Below, one piece after another: positions 7,428 to 15,089 of a DNA stretch of 15,315 nt. Both the position numbers and the translations under genes were made by a program. The stretch lies in NCBI GenBank assembly GCA_030641465.1, contig DAOWHK010000155.1, positions 1 through 15,315 of the forward strand, in the 5' to 3' direction. Every line of letters starts with the position of its first letter. The first letter of the stretch is position 1. Below the pieces are notes generated by a model. That model worked only from the letters and a program-made list of their open reading frames with translations, was not told where the DNA came from and made no database searches. This stretch comes from Parachlamydiales bacterium. GTDB taxonomy: Bacteria > Chlamydiota > Chlamydiia > Chlamydiales > Simkaniaceae.

Positions 7428-9314
7428 ATGGCGGCTATTCCATCAACAAGAGAAGCGCAAGGGTCCCCCCTCCTTCAACACACACAATCCTCACACCCCG
7501 GCTCAGTAAACAGAGTCTTAGCAAGAAAAATACCAGAATCAGCTCCTAAGCATCCACTATGCGAATTAAAGGAACTTTTTGAAAAAAAAGCTCCTCCTGC
7601 AACAAAAGAGAATCTCTTTAAAGCAATAGAACGATTAGAACGCATATTTCCAGGTATTATTAAAGACGTAACAAAGGAATATGAAAAAAGCAACGAACTG
7701 GTTGCAGGAATCAGTAGTTCAGAATCCGTTTCTCAGCTAAAAAATTGCTTTGAAACTGTAGTCCGAAAAAATATTGAAAATAGAGATGATGCAAGAACTA
7801 TTTATCTCACTGTTGCAAGTCATTTGCAAAGCAGAGGGTTTGAAAGGGACAAAATAGTGGATGGGAAAAAAAGACTTTTTGAAAATTACGAACATTTAGC
7901 AAATGTGCTTTCAACACCTATCAACGTTACATCCGTTGGAAGGTCACTCAACCCATTAGATACGATACAAAACAATATTACTTCTGAAGATAAAGAAGGA
8001 ATCATAAACTGCCTAAAAGAAATTGACGCGCAGATTCCAGACTTTAGAAACTCGGTCCTAGCAGCATATTATCAAAAATTTACTGAGCATCCAGGCGACA
8101 TGGGAAACTGGGGGGAAGATCATGTCCATGAGTACCCAGATCAGCTCCGTGAAGTCATAAATAACCACATAAGATCTCTTCGTGATAATCTTGGAAAAGA
8201 TCAAGAGCTTTTTGGGGATAAATTACAAAGCGGCTCTTTAGATAACTGGGGGGAATTTTTTGTCGCCTACGTTGCAACCCAAGAAGAGCTCCAAGAAGCC
8301 TCAAGAACAGAACATTCCCCAATAGGATTACAAAATATAAGTGCCAATTGCTGGATCAATAGCGTTTTGCAACTTTTTCTAAATACCGAACTATCTGCAT
8401 TTCTTGAAGGTTCCCCTAAGGAAGGTGTGCAGCAATTTAAAGCGCGCTACGAAAGAGATAAAACAACGAAGCAAAAAATTTCTCAGGCCAACTCCCAAGA
8501 AATTCGAGAACTTCTTGCAACACCCGCAGGCATCAGCAACAATCCAAACATACACGAAGATGCTCATGAAGGATTCATGCTTCTTCTTCCAGAAAATGCA
8601 GATCACCGACTCTCATTTACAACGCAAACTACGCGAACCTACCAAAATAATCAGAGTGTTTCAGCAGATCCAGAAGCTAGATTTGCGCTGCATTTGGACC
8701 TACACCCTGAGCATTTGAATTTTACAGATGCATTATCGCTTACAATGAATAGAAAAACCTCTGATCCAACCGAAACAGGGATAGTTGAGGGCAATCGTCT
8801 AAAACTGAAACAAGAATCTACCTCTTTCGTAGGAGGTCTACCAGACCACTTACCCCTTCTAGTCAATCGGTTTTCTGCAGGCCTCACAAAAAAGAGCGAA
8901 AAACTCTTTATTCCAGGAGAAATCGTTCTAAAACAAGGCGAAGAATACGGAAAATATGCCCTCAAAGGATTTATCGAACACCAGGGCCAAACTCTTCATA
9001 GAGGCCATTATGTTACCTACGTCAAGGAAGGAGAAAATTGGGTTCTTTATAACGATGACACCGTAGCACCTGTCACAGAAGCTGAGGCTCTAAAGGCTGC
9101 AGAAAATGCCTACATCCCCTATTTTGTCAAAAAAGATGAGAGAGTATCAGCTGAGGACTTTACTACTTGGCAGACGCAAAACACCCAAGAATTTTCCGCA
9201 TGGGAAAAGACGCATAAGCAAGAGCAATACGATCGAAAAAAGCAATTCGGTAAAACAATCAATCCTTACACGAACCCCCATCGCGCTGATGATCAGCCAT
9301 GTAAAGTAAGTTAA
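7428..9314 (+). CDS. USP-family (peptidase C19) deubiquitinase, putative secreted effector
   Basis: A 628-residue protein with a recognisable ubiquitin-specific protease domain at about 298-568. The Cys box is GLQNISANCWINSVLQ with catalytic C308. EDAHE at 377-381 corresponds to the QDAHE box. LPLLVNRFS at 475-483 resembles the Lxxx(L/V)xRF strand. The His box is GHYVTY with H527, followed by WVLYNDD, where N542 takes the third catalytic position as in human USP2. The first 297 residues are helical and unassigned, and contain a duplicated NWGExxVxxY element (227-236 and 273-281). A charged 60-residue tail follows. There is no signal peptide or membrane segment, so type III secretion is plausible but unproven. 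Expanded USP-like families are known in environmental chlamydiae. GAGAG precedes the ATG. The substrate (ubiquitin, NEDD8 or other) cannot be read from sequence. Confidence 0.85.
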   Translation: MAAIPSTREAQGSPLLQHTQSSHPGSVNRVLARKIPESAPKHPLCELKELFEKKAPPATKENLFKAIERLERIFPGIIKDVTKEYEKSNELVAGISSSESVSQLKNCFETVVRKNIENRDDARTIYLTVASHLQSRGFERDKIVDGKKRLFENYEHLANVLSTPINVTSVGRSLNPLDTIQNNITSEDKEGIINCLKEIDAQIPDFRNSVLAAYYQKFTEHPGDMGNWGEDHVHEYPDQLREVINNHIRSLRDNLGKDQELFGDKLQSGSLDNWGEFFVAYVATQEELQEASRTEHSPIGLQNISANCWINSVLQLFLNTELSAFLEGSPKEGVQQFKARYERDKTTKQKISQANSQEIRELLATPAGISNNPNIHEDAHEGFMLLLPENADHRLSFTTQTTRTYQNNQSVSADPEARFALHLDLHPEHLNFTDALSLTMNRKTSDPTETGIVEGNRLKLKQESTSFVGGLPDHLPLLVNRFSAGLTKKSEKLFIPGEIVLKQGEEYGKYALKGFIEHQGQTLHRGHYVTYVKEGENWVLYNDDTVAPVTEAEALKAAENAYIPYFVKKDERVSAEDFTTWQTQNTQEFSAWEKTHKQEQYDRKKQFGKTINPYTNPHRADDQPCKVS

Positions 9315-9334
9315 TTGGACTTTTGAGAAGGCCC

Positions 9335-9504
9335 TTAAGTAAGCCCTGATTAACTCCGTTGTTTCAACTTCAGCGCCTTTTTGGGGAAAATTATTTTTTC
9401 GCAAAGCCCTAACTATAAGTAGTTAGCTTGTTTCTCCAAAAAGAATTTTTTTTTCAAAAATCCATCTAAAGTTGAAATTTCGGAGTTGATCAGAGCTTCC
9501 TTAA
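9335..9504. repeat. 170-bp long imperfect palindrome, MITE-like
   Basis: Arms 9335-9370 and 9469-9504 pair over 36 positions with 30 Watson-Crick pairs, 2 G:U and 4 mismatches. The interior is also symmetrical, with small indels, down to a central CTAACTA taag TAGTTAG hairpin (9409-9426). Both ends read TTAA, which could be a target duplication. It occupies nearly all the space between the convergent USP gene and the 86-codon gene. I interpret it as a non-autonomous mobile element; a bidirectional terminator role is also possible. Confidence 0.65.
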
Positions 9505-9505
9505 T

Positions 9506-9766
9506 TTATTGCTGCATTTTTTTTACCAAAGCAGAAACTTTATTGCTGAGCTTTGCTGTATTTTGATTTTCATCAAAAAGAGAAATCGTTTTATTATGGA
9601 GAACTACCCTGGAACTTGCATGTCTTGCAATCCAGCTATGTATCTCCAGAAGTTTTTTATCTAACGCTTTCTTTGTGACACTTTTATCTATTGCCTCTAA
9701 GCGACTTTGAAGCTTTTGTCGCATTTTTTGCGTTTTATCACTTTCTTTTACAAAATTTTTATCCAT
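9506..9766 (-). CDS. Hypothetical small charged helical protein
   Basis: An 86-residue protein that I do not recognise. It is rich in Lys, Gln and Ser, has no Cys or membrane segment, and appears mostly helical, with a possible coiled coil in the first 50 residues (MRQKLQSRLEAIDKSV). Two things support a real gene: a well-spaced promoter immediately upstream (TTGAGA, 17 bp, TATAGG) and a G-rich run (9776-9782) about 9 nt before the ATG. It is divergent from rpiA, and its stop codon abuts the 170-bp palindrome, so an earlier, longer 3' end could have been lost there. No function can be proposed. Confidence 0.55.
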   Translation of the reverse strand: MDKNFVKESDKTQKMRQKLQSRLEAIDKSVTKKALDKKLLEIHSWIARHASSRVVLHNKTISLFDENQNTAKLSNKVSALVKKMQQ

Positions 9767-9788
9767 TTAGAAAATCCCCCCCTACTCT

Positions 9789-9817
9789 CCTATACAAAAT
9801 TACACAACTCCTCTCAA
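9789..9817 (-). promoter_or_regulatory. Promoter for the 86-codon gene
   Basis: On the minus strand TTGAGA (9817-9812) and TATAGG (9794-9789) are separated by 17 bp. This resembles a sigma66/sigma70 promoter. The predicted start near 9782 would leave a leader of about 16 nt. Confidence 0.5.
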
Positions 9818-9888
9818 AAAGAAAGAAAAAAATCTTGTTTTGAAAAGATTATTAACACAACATGATGAACTAAAAGCTCAGAGCAAAA

Positions 9889-10569
9889 ATGACCGTAGAC
9901 GAAATAAAGAAAAACATTGGCATAGCCGCTGCAAATTCCATTGAAGATGGGATGGTTGTTGGCCTTGGAACAGGCAGTACAGTATTTTACTTTATTGAAA
10001 GATTAATCACGAGATGTAGAAATGGCCTAAATATCCGCGTAGTCTCAAGCTCGGAAAAATCTTCCCTGCAAGCAATACATGGTAATATCCAAACCCTAGA
10101 TATAAATACTATTTCCTCAATTGACATCACGGTCGATGGAGCCGATGAAATCGACCCTAAAAAAAGATTAATAAAAGGAGCTGGAGGCGCATTACTTAGA
10201 GAAAAAATCCTCGCAAGCGCTAGTAAAGAAATGCTCGTAATTGCTGATGAAAGTAAGCTTGTAAAGCAGCTTGGCAGCTGCAAACTTCCTGTAGAAATCA
10301 TCCCTTTTGCAACTCTATCGATCCTAAAAAAAATCAATGATCTTGGCTATCATGGCGCCATTCGGATGAATCAAGATGGTTCTAAGTACACTACAGACAA
10401 CGGGAATCTCATCTATGACATTAAGTTCAAGGAGCTACTAAATTCCCCAGAAGCTGTTCATGAAAATTTAATCCATATCGCAGGAGTCGTTGAAACGGGA
10501 TTTTTTTTCGATTTGGCAGACAGAGTTATGATCGGTTATGAAAATGGTCAGATTGAAATAAGAAAGTAG
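9889..10569 (+). CDS. rpiA: Ribose-5-phosphate isomerase A
   Basis: A 226-residue enzyme that interconverts ribose 5-phosphate and ribulose 5-phosphate in the non-oxidative pentose phosphate pathway. The phosphate-binding loop GLGTGST is at 25-31. The active-site block TVDGADEID gives D83 and D86, followed by K96 in KGAGGALLRE and E105. These align two positions after the known E. coli residues D81, D84, K94 and E103. ADESK (120-123) and PVEIIPFA (134-141) are also family hallmarks. Length is normal. The ribosome binding site is weak (AGAGC before the ATG). It is flanked by a divergent hypothetical gene and by an insertion-sequence remnant whose target duplication begins 3 nt after the stop. 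Confidence 0.96.
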   Translation: MTVDEIKKNIGIAAANSIEDGMVVGLGTGSTVFYFIERLITRCRNGLNIRVVSSSEKSSLQAIHGNIQTLDINTISSIDITVDGADEIDPKKRLIKGAGGALLREKILASASKEMLVIADESKLVKQLGSCKLPVEIIPFATLSILKKINDLGYHGAIRMNQDGSKYTTDNGNLIYDIKFKELLNSPEAVHENLIHIAGVVETGFFFDLADRVMIGYENGQIEIRK

Positions 10570-10596
10570 CACCTAGACCCAAATTGCTACCTAAAC

Positions 10597-10714
10597 CTTA
10601 GTTAAAACGATTTCGAGTGCATTAGATACAACTGTAGCGCCGATGGCAAGAGCTTTTGTCCTTGCCAAGAAGCTGCAGGCGGTAGATGATGTGCTCGAAA
10701 TCGTTTTAACTAAG
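10597..10714. repeat. 118-bp hairpin element nested in the IS derivative
   Basis: The outer 21 bp (10597-10617 and 10694-10714) are a perfect inverted repeat, beginning CTTAGTTAAAACG. The apex TGGCAAG / CTTGCCA (10644-10650 and 10661-10667, 10-nt loop) has the same centre at 10655.5, and the middle pairs imperfectly. The whole unit is therefore one long hairpin. It starts directly at the inner edge of the left terminal repeat and ends where transposase similarity stops. It may also act as terminator for rpiA and ptsH. Confidence 0.75.
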
Positions 10715-10836
10715 CTTAAGGATTCTGTATAAAGGATAGACATCGTCATAACCTCTGCATTAGACATTAACGATTGTGGATCATCTTTAATACCTAAAAT
10801 TTTAAGCACTTCATCGCTAATCACATAATAAAGCTC
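10715..10836 (-). pseudogene. Transposase N-terminal remnant (IS982-like)
   Basis: About 40 codons read ELYYVISDEVLKILG, then DDPQSLMSNAEVMTMSILYTES. The DDP...LS(D/N)AEVMT pattern resembles the start of IS982-family transposases. A TAA stop lies just upstream and no ATG is present (only GTG at 10824), and the catalytic DDE domain is missing. The frame runs on open into the adjoining palindrome until 10591, giving a chimeric 77-codon ORF that I do not regard as a functional gene. Confidence 0.65.
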
Positions 10837-10867
10837 TTAGTAGAAAGTTTAGGTAGCAACTTGGGTC

Positions 10868-11152
10868 CTAGTACTGAATATTAAATTTATTTTTAGCAAG
10901 ACACGTAATAGCATAAGCCGCTTCCTGTGCATCTTGCCCTTCAGCTTCTAATTTAATCTTCGCGCCTTTTGCAGCAGCGAGCATCAAGATTCCAAGAAGA
11001 GATTTCGCGTTTACCGAAAGATCCTGATAAGATAAAAAAATTTGCGCGCGAAAAGTCGAGGCACACTTGACAAGCTCTGTTGCAGGTCTTGTATGCAAAC
11101 CTTTTTCATTTGCAATAATAAAAAACTTTTTAATCTTATTTTTTTTCAACAT
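10868..11152 (-). CDS. ptsH: Phosphocarrier protein HPr
   Basis: HPr of the phosphoenolpyruvate phosphotransferase system. It accepts phosphate from enzyme I on the active-site His in GLHTRPA (residue 20 from the start chosen here) and passes it on; in chlamydiae its main role is thought to be regulatory. The regulatory-serine region VNAKSLLGIL is present, with Ser exactly 31 residues after the His as in His15/Ser46. I chose the ATG at 11152 (94 aa) because that is near family length. An in-frame ATG at 11191 would give 107 aa, but the TATACT -10 at 11202-11197 would place transcription start almost on it. Neither start has a clear Shine-Dalgarno. The stop codon lies inside the target duplication of the neighbouring IS. 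No ptsI is in the window. Confidence 0.88.
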   Translation of the reverse strand: MLKKNKIKKFFIIANEKGLHTRPATELVKCASTFRAQIFLSYQDLSVNAKSLLGILMLAAAKGAKIKLEAEGQDAQEAAYAITCLAKNKFNIQY

Positions 11153-11196
11153 ACTATTTTTTTTTATAACGCTAAAATTCGTAAGAGGCATTGCTT

Positions 11197-11202
11197 AGTA
11201 TA
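11197..11202 (-). promoter_or_regulatory. Candidate -10 element of ptsH
   Basis: TATACT on the minus strand (11202 to 11197) is close to consensus. No good -35 lies 16-18 bp upstream. Transcription would begin near 11190. Confidence 0.4.
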
Positions 11203-11303
11203 CAAAAACCCCTACAAAAACTCCAGATACTCAAAAATGCTTACGGAATTCTTTGGATCTAGGCTCAGAAATACTGTGAAAGCTCTTTTTCATCAATCTT
11301 TTT

Positions 11304-11332
11304 TTGAAATATTCGCTCTATTTATTTATTTA
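11304..11332 (+). promoter_or_regulatory. Candidate groE promoter P1 overlapping CIRCE
   Basis: TTGAAA (11304-11309), 17-bp spacer, TATTTA (11327-11332). The -10 overlaps the left half of the CIRCE-like operator and the predicted start (about 11339) falls inside it, which is the arrangement expected for HrcA repression. Confidence 0.5.
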
Positions 11333-11356
11333 GCAGACTCGTTAAAAAACTGCTAA
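11330..11356. promoter_or_regulatory. CIRCE-like HrcA operator of groESL
   Basis: TTAGCA (11330-11335) and TGCTAA (11351-11356) are separated by 15 bp. This is precisely the spacing of the outer halves of CIRCE (TTAGCACTC-N9-GAGTGCTAA), total 27 bp. The inner triplets are degenerate (GAC and AAC in place of CTC and GAG). Binding by the heat-shock repressor HrcA is inferred from position upstream of groES. Confidence 0.75.
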
Positions 11357-11363
11357 ATGCCTC

Positions 11364-11392
11364 TTGCAAAAAAATCCTTACCAAGCTATCAT
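11364..11392 (+). promoter_or_regulatory. Candidate groE promoter P2
   Basis: TTGCAA (11364-11369), 17-bp spacer, TATCAT (11387-11392), just downstream of the CIRCE-like element. It would give a leader of about 40 nt before groES. I cannot tell whether P1, P2 or both are used. Confidence 0.45.
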
Positions 11393-11439
11393 ATAGCTAT
11401 CTATTTCGTAAAAAATACAAGCAAATCGAGGAGACAAAT

Positions 11440-11754
11440 ATGACTCAGCAAACTGCTAAACAAACAAAGCTAAAACCTCTTGGCAATCGAGTCTTGGTTC
11501 AAAGACTTGAGCAAGAAGAAACACTTAAAGGAGGTATTATCCTCCCAGATTCCGCTAAGAAAAAACAAGAAACGGCAAAAGTTGTAGCTGTCGGATCAGC
11601 GCAAAAAACAAAAGATGGTACGACCTTGCCAATGCCTGTCAAAGTTGGAGACTTAGTTCTCATGGATAAATATTCAGGACAGGAAGTAACAGTAGACGAT
11701 CAAGAATATATGATTGTCAAAGCGGATGAAATTATAGCAATTATTGAAGATTAA
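11440..11754 (+). CDS. groES: Co-chaperonin GroES
   Basis: A 104-residue Hsp10 that caps the GroEL ring during ATP-driven folding. The beta-barrel start LKPLGNRVLVQ is at 11-21. The mobile loop that contacts GroEL spans about 24-40, with its GGIILP core at 31-36. The rest (KVVAVG, VKVGDLVLMDKYSG, YMIVKADEIIAII) is typical. A strong ribosome binding site (GAGGAG) precedes the ATG. groEL begins 10 nt after the stop. The CIRCE-like operator and promoters sit 50-140 nt upstream, which suggests heat-shock control. Confidence 0.97.
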   Translation: MTQQTAKQTKLKPLGNRVLVQRLEQEETLKGGIILPDSAKKKQETAKVVAVGSAQKTKDGTTLPMPVKVGDLVLMDKYSGQEVTVDDQEYMIVKADEIIAIIED

Positions 11755-11761
11755 GGAGTAA

Positions 11762-13396
<1,635 letters not shown>

Positions 13397-13419
13397 TTCT
13401 TTTTAAAAGCTATATTAGC

Positions 13420-13458
13420 AAAGACGTTTCACTTTCTAAGTGAAACGTCTTTTTTTTT
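13420..13458 (+). terminator. Rho-independent terminator of groESL
   Basis: A perfect 15-bp stem (left arm AAAGACGTTTCACTT, loop TCT) is followed by nine T residues (13450-13458). This is an excellent intrinsic terminator 23 nt after the groEL stop. Confidence 0.95.
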
Positions 13459-13485
13459 GACTCAAAATCTCAAAAAGTCTTAAAT
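13457..13485 (+). promoter_or_regulatory. Promoter of the AsmA-like gene
   Basis: TTGACT (13457-13462), 17-bp spacer, TTAAAT (13480-13485), right after the groEL terminator T tract. The predicted start is at or next to the ATG at 13492, which would make the transcript leaderless or nearly so. Confidence 0.45.
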
Positions 13486-13491
13486 GAGTTT

Positions 13492-14220
13492 ATGAAAAAA
13501 CTTCTCCTCATTTTCGCATCTTTCCTACTACTTTGTATTATTGCTTTTTATTGTCTTTGGGAATTCAAGGTACCGATACTTGCAAAAGTCCTCCAAAGAA
13601 AACTCGGTGTACCCGTAACTATTGAAGCTCTCCATTTCCATAAAGATCAAATCAAAATTGACGGACTTATTATCACAAACCCTGTGCGCGCTAAAACCCC
13701 TATTGCAATGACAGTCAAAACAGTCACAATTGACGCTCCCTATAACCGATATGTACACGATCCCATTGTCCTTGATAAAGTCCACCTGAAAAAAGTCTTT
13801 TTGAACATCGAATTTTACACTAAAAATCAAGAAGAAGGAAATTGGGTAACAATAATGCACGATACAAGTATTGACTATGTCACCCCCCTTCGAATCAAGC
13901 GCAGTTTAACCATAAAAAAACTCCTACTTACGAACATTAATATGGATCTATTCCTAGCCGGAAGCTCAAAAAAAACGCTAACACCTATCAAAGAGCTCTC
14001 ATTTACAGATATCACTTCAGAAAAAGGAATCCCAATTCATGAGCTAACAGAAATTATCGTACAAAATTTGATTAATCAAGTCTTTGTCTTGAGAGGTCTT
14101 AAGGCAATCATTGAAACACCAAAAATTATTATCGAAGGACTTTTTGCTCCTTTTCGGTGGCTAAAAAAAAGCAATCAAAATAAAAATGCCCCGAGAGATC
14201 CCAAGCCAGCAAATCCTTGA
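13492..14220 (+). CDS. Membrane-anchored AsmA/DUF748-like protein
   Basis: A 242-residue protein with an N-terminal signal anchor (about 3-22) followed by a beta-rich periplasmic-looking region. The pattern LGVPVTIEALHFHKDQIKIDGLIITNP at its start has the alternation seen at the N-terminus of AsmA- and TamB-like proteins, which act in envelope biogenesis or lipid transport between membranes. It is much shorter than full AsmA. The C-terminus is basic and Pro/Asn-rich. The weak TGAG before the ATG is the only ribosome-binding candidate. It ends 2 bp before the convergent IQM-like gene. Family assignment is inference from pattern; a specific function cannot be given. Confidence 0.7.
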   Translation: MKKLLLIFASFLLLCIIAFYCLWEFKVPILAKVLQRKLGVPVTIEALHFHKDQIKIDGLIITNPVRAKTPIAMTVKTVTIDAPYNRYVHDPIVLDKVHLKKVFLNIEFYTKNQEEGNWVTIMHDTSIDYVTPLRIKRSLTIKKLLLTNINMDLFLAGSSKKTLTPIKELSFTDITSEKGIPIHELTEIIVQNLINQVFVLRGLKAIIETPKIIIEGLFAPFRWLKKSNQNKNAPRDPKPANP

Positions 14221-14222
14221 TC

Positions 14223-15041
14223 TTACTTTCTAATGCTTGAAAGAAAACCTAAGGCACTGTCATAGTGTCTTGTCGGCTTTTCTACTTCTTTCAACTCTAA
14301 AAAAACTGATTCAAGCGCTACATTTCTAGTCTGTAAATATTTCAAAATATTTACCATTTGAGCATCATTTGGGTGATAATGCCCACTAGCATTAGAAATT
14401 GATCGAAGTTTATTATTTGGATCAAGAGTAAAAACTCCCGCAGCTTTTACAGGTCTTCCACTCAAAAAGCTCGAATGATGAAACTGGTTCACCTTCATGG
14501 AAGCGGCATAAAGTCTATCATTTTTATCTAGAACAAAAATATAGGGAGTATCTGGTTGCATTTCAGGATACATGAATGTTCCTTGCTGAGATAAAATAAC
14601 GCGGTATTGTCTTCGAGCTTGATCGTCAAGATAAGTCACTTGAAAGTCTTCTAGCGTTTTACCCACCGTTGAAGCCTGCCCAAATAATTTCGCCTCATAC
14701 TTAAGAATCTTTTTTAATACCTTATCTTTACATAAACTGCTTTCTTCAGAATCTAACCACAGAGAAAAAGAAAGTGCAGAATCGGATGATTTATACTCAG
14801 AAAATAACGCTTTTCCAGCTCTCTCTGAATAGTGAGCTTTTGTAAAGCATTCAAGAAAGTAATTTGTACTAAGCTTTGCGCCCTGAGCCCCTTCTTTTTT
14901 CATATCTATGTAGTCTTTCTGCTGAAAAATGACTTTATTTACAGCTGATTGAAACTTTTCTCTTAATCTAGCCCTTGAAGTGGCTGCTACTTGTGCTCTA
15001 GAAGGGACACAAACTGTTGGTAATAAAATATTTGCAGTCAT
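14223..15041 (-). CDS. IQM-like (plant IQ-motif protein family) putative effector
   Basis: A 272-residue protein whose residues about 90-250 resemble the conserved core of plant IQM calmodulin-binding proteins. Recognisable blocks in order are LWLD (94-97, plant FFYWLD), a Lys/Tyr-rich helix (KKILKYEAKL, 110-119), RRQYRVILSQQGTF (143-156), PYIFVLDKNDRLYAAS (166-181), QFHHSSFLSG (186-195), AAG (200-202), ISNASGHYHP (215-224) and the final NVALESV (240-246). I recall HHSSFLAG, AAGR and SGHYxP as IQM hallmarks. No clear IQ motif was found; the N-terminus is Arg- and Ala-rich. There is no signal peptide. Such a protein in a chlamydia suggests acquisition from a eukaryote and a role in the host cell. 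There is no Shine-Dalgarno; TATAAT lies 6 nt before the ATG. Confidence 0.75.
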   Translation of the reverse strand: MTANILLPTVCVPSRAQVAATSRARLREKFQSAVNKVIFQQKDYIDMKKEGAQGAKLSTNYFLECFTKAHYSERAGKALFSEYKSSDSALSFSLWLDSEESSLCKDKVLKKILKYEAKLFGQASTVGKTLEDFQVTYLDDQARRQYRVILSQQGTFMYPEMQPDTPYIFVLDKNDRLYAASMKVNQFHHSSFLSGRPVKAAGVFTLDPNNKLRSISNASGHYHPNDAQMVNILKYLQTRNVALESVFLELKEVEKPTRHYDSALGFLSSIRK

Positions 15042-15047
15042 AATAAT

Positions 15048-15053
15048 ATTATA
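15048..15053 (-). promoter_or_regulatory. Consensus -10 directly before the IQM-like gene
   Basis: TATAAT on the minus strand is followed by six bases and then the ATG, so a transcript from it would start at the start codon. In DNA this AT-rich it may be chance. Confidence 0.3.
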
Positions 15054-15075
15054 ATAATGTTTTTATTACATTATT
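15053..15075. repeat. Hairpin upstream of the IQM-like gene
   Basis: AATAATGT (15053-15060) and ACATTATT (15068-15075) form an 8-bp inverted repeat with a 7-nt loop, immediately upstream of the gene. Confidence 0.45.
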
Positions 15076-15089
15076 GTAGCATAATCGTA

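Larger units (their letters stand above)
10572..10871. mobile_element. 290-bp IS982-like insertion sequence derivative with 5-bp target duplication
   Basis: Terminal inverted repeats ACCCAAATTGCTACCTAAAC (10577-10596) and its near-perfect inverse (10847-10866, 19 of 20 match) are flanked on both sides by the direct repeat CCTAG (10572-10576 and 10867-10871). This is the classical footprint of a transposition event. The right half codes on the minus strand for the start of a transposase; the rest of the element has been lost and a 118-bp palindrome occupies the left half. At 290 bp it cannot move by itself, but its intact ends could be mobilised in trans. IS982 family is inferred from the transposase start and the AC-type ends. 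Confidence 0.8.

Noticed and set aside
10591..10824. 77-codon minus-strand ORF as an independent gene
   Set aside because: It is a chimera of a transposase start and the nested palindrome; it begins with GTG after a stop and lacks a ribosome binding site.
11042..11356. 104-codon plus-strand frame between ptsH and groES
   Set aside because: Its first half is antisense to ptsH and its end overlaps the CIRCE-like operator and a groE promoter; composition is not protein-like.
14920..15005. Calmodulin-binding IQ motif in the N-terminus of the IQM-like protein
   Set aside because: Arg/Gln-rich segments are present, but none follows the IQxxxRGxxxR spacing.
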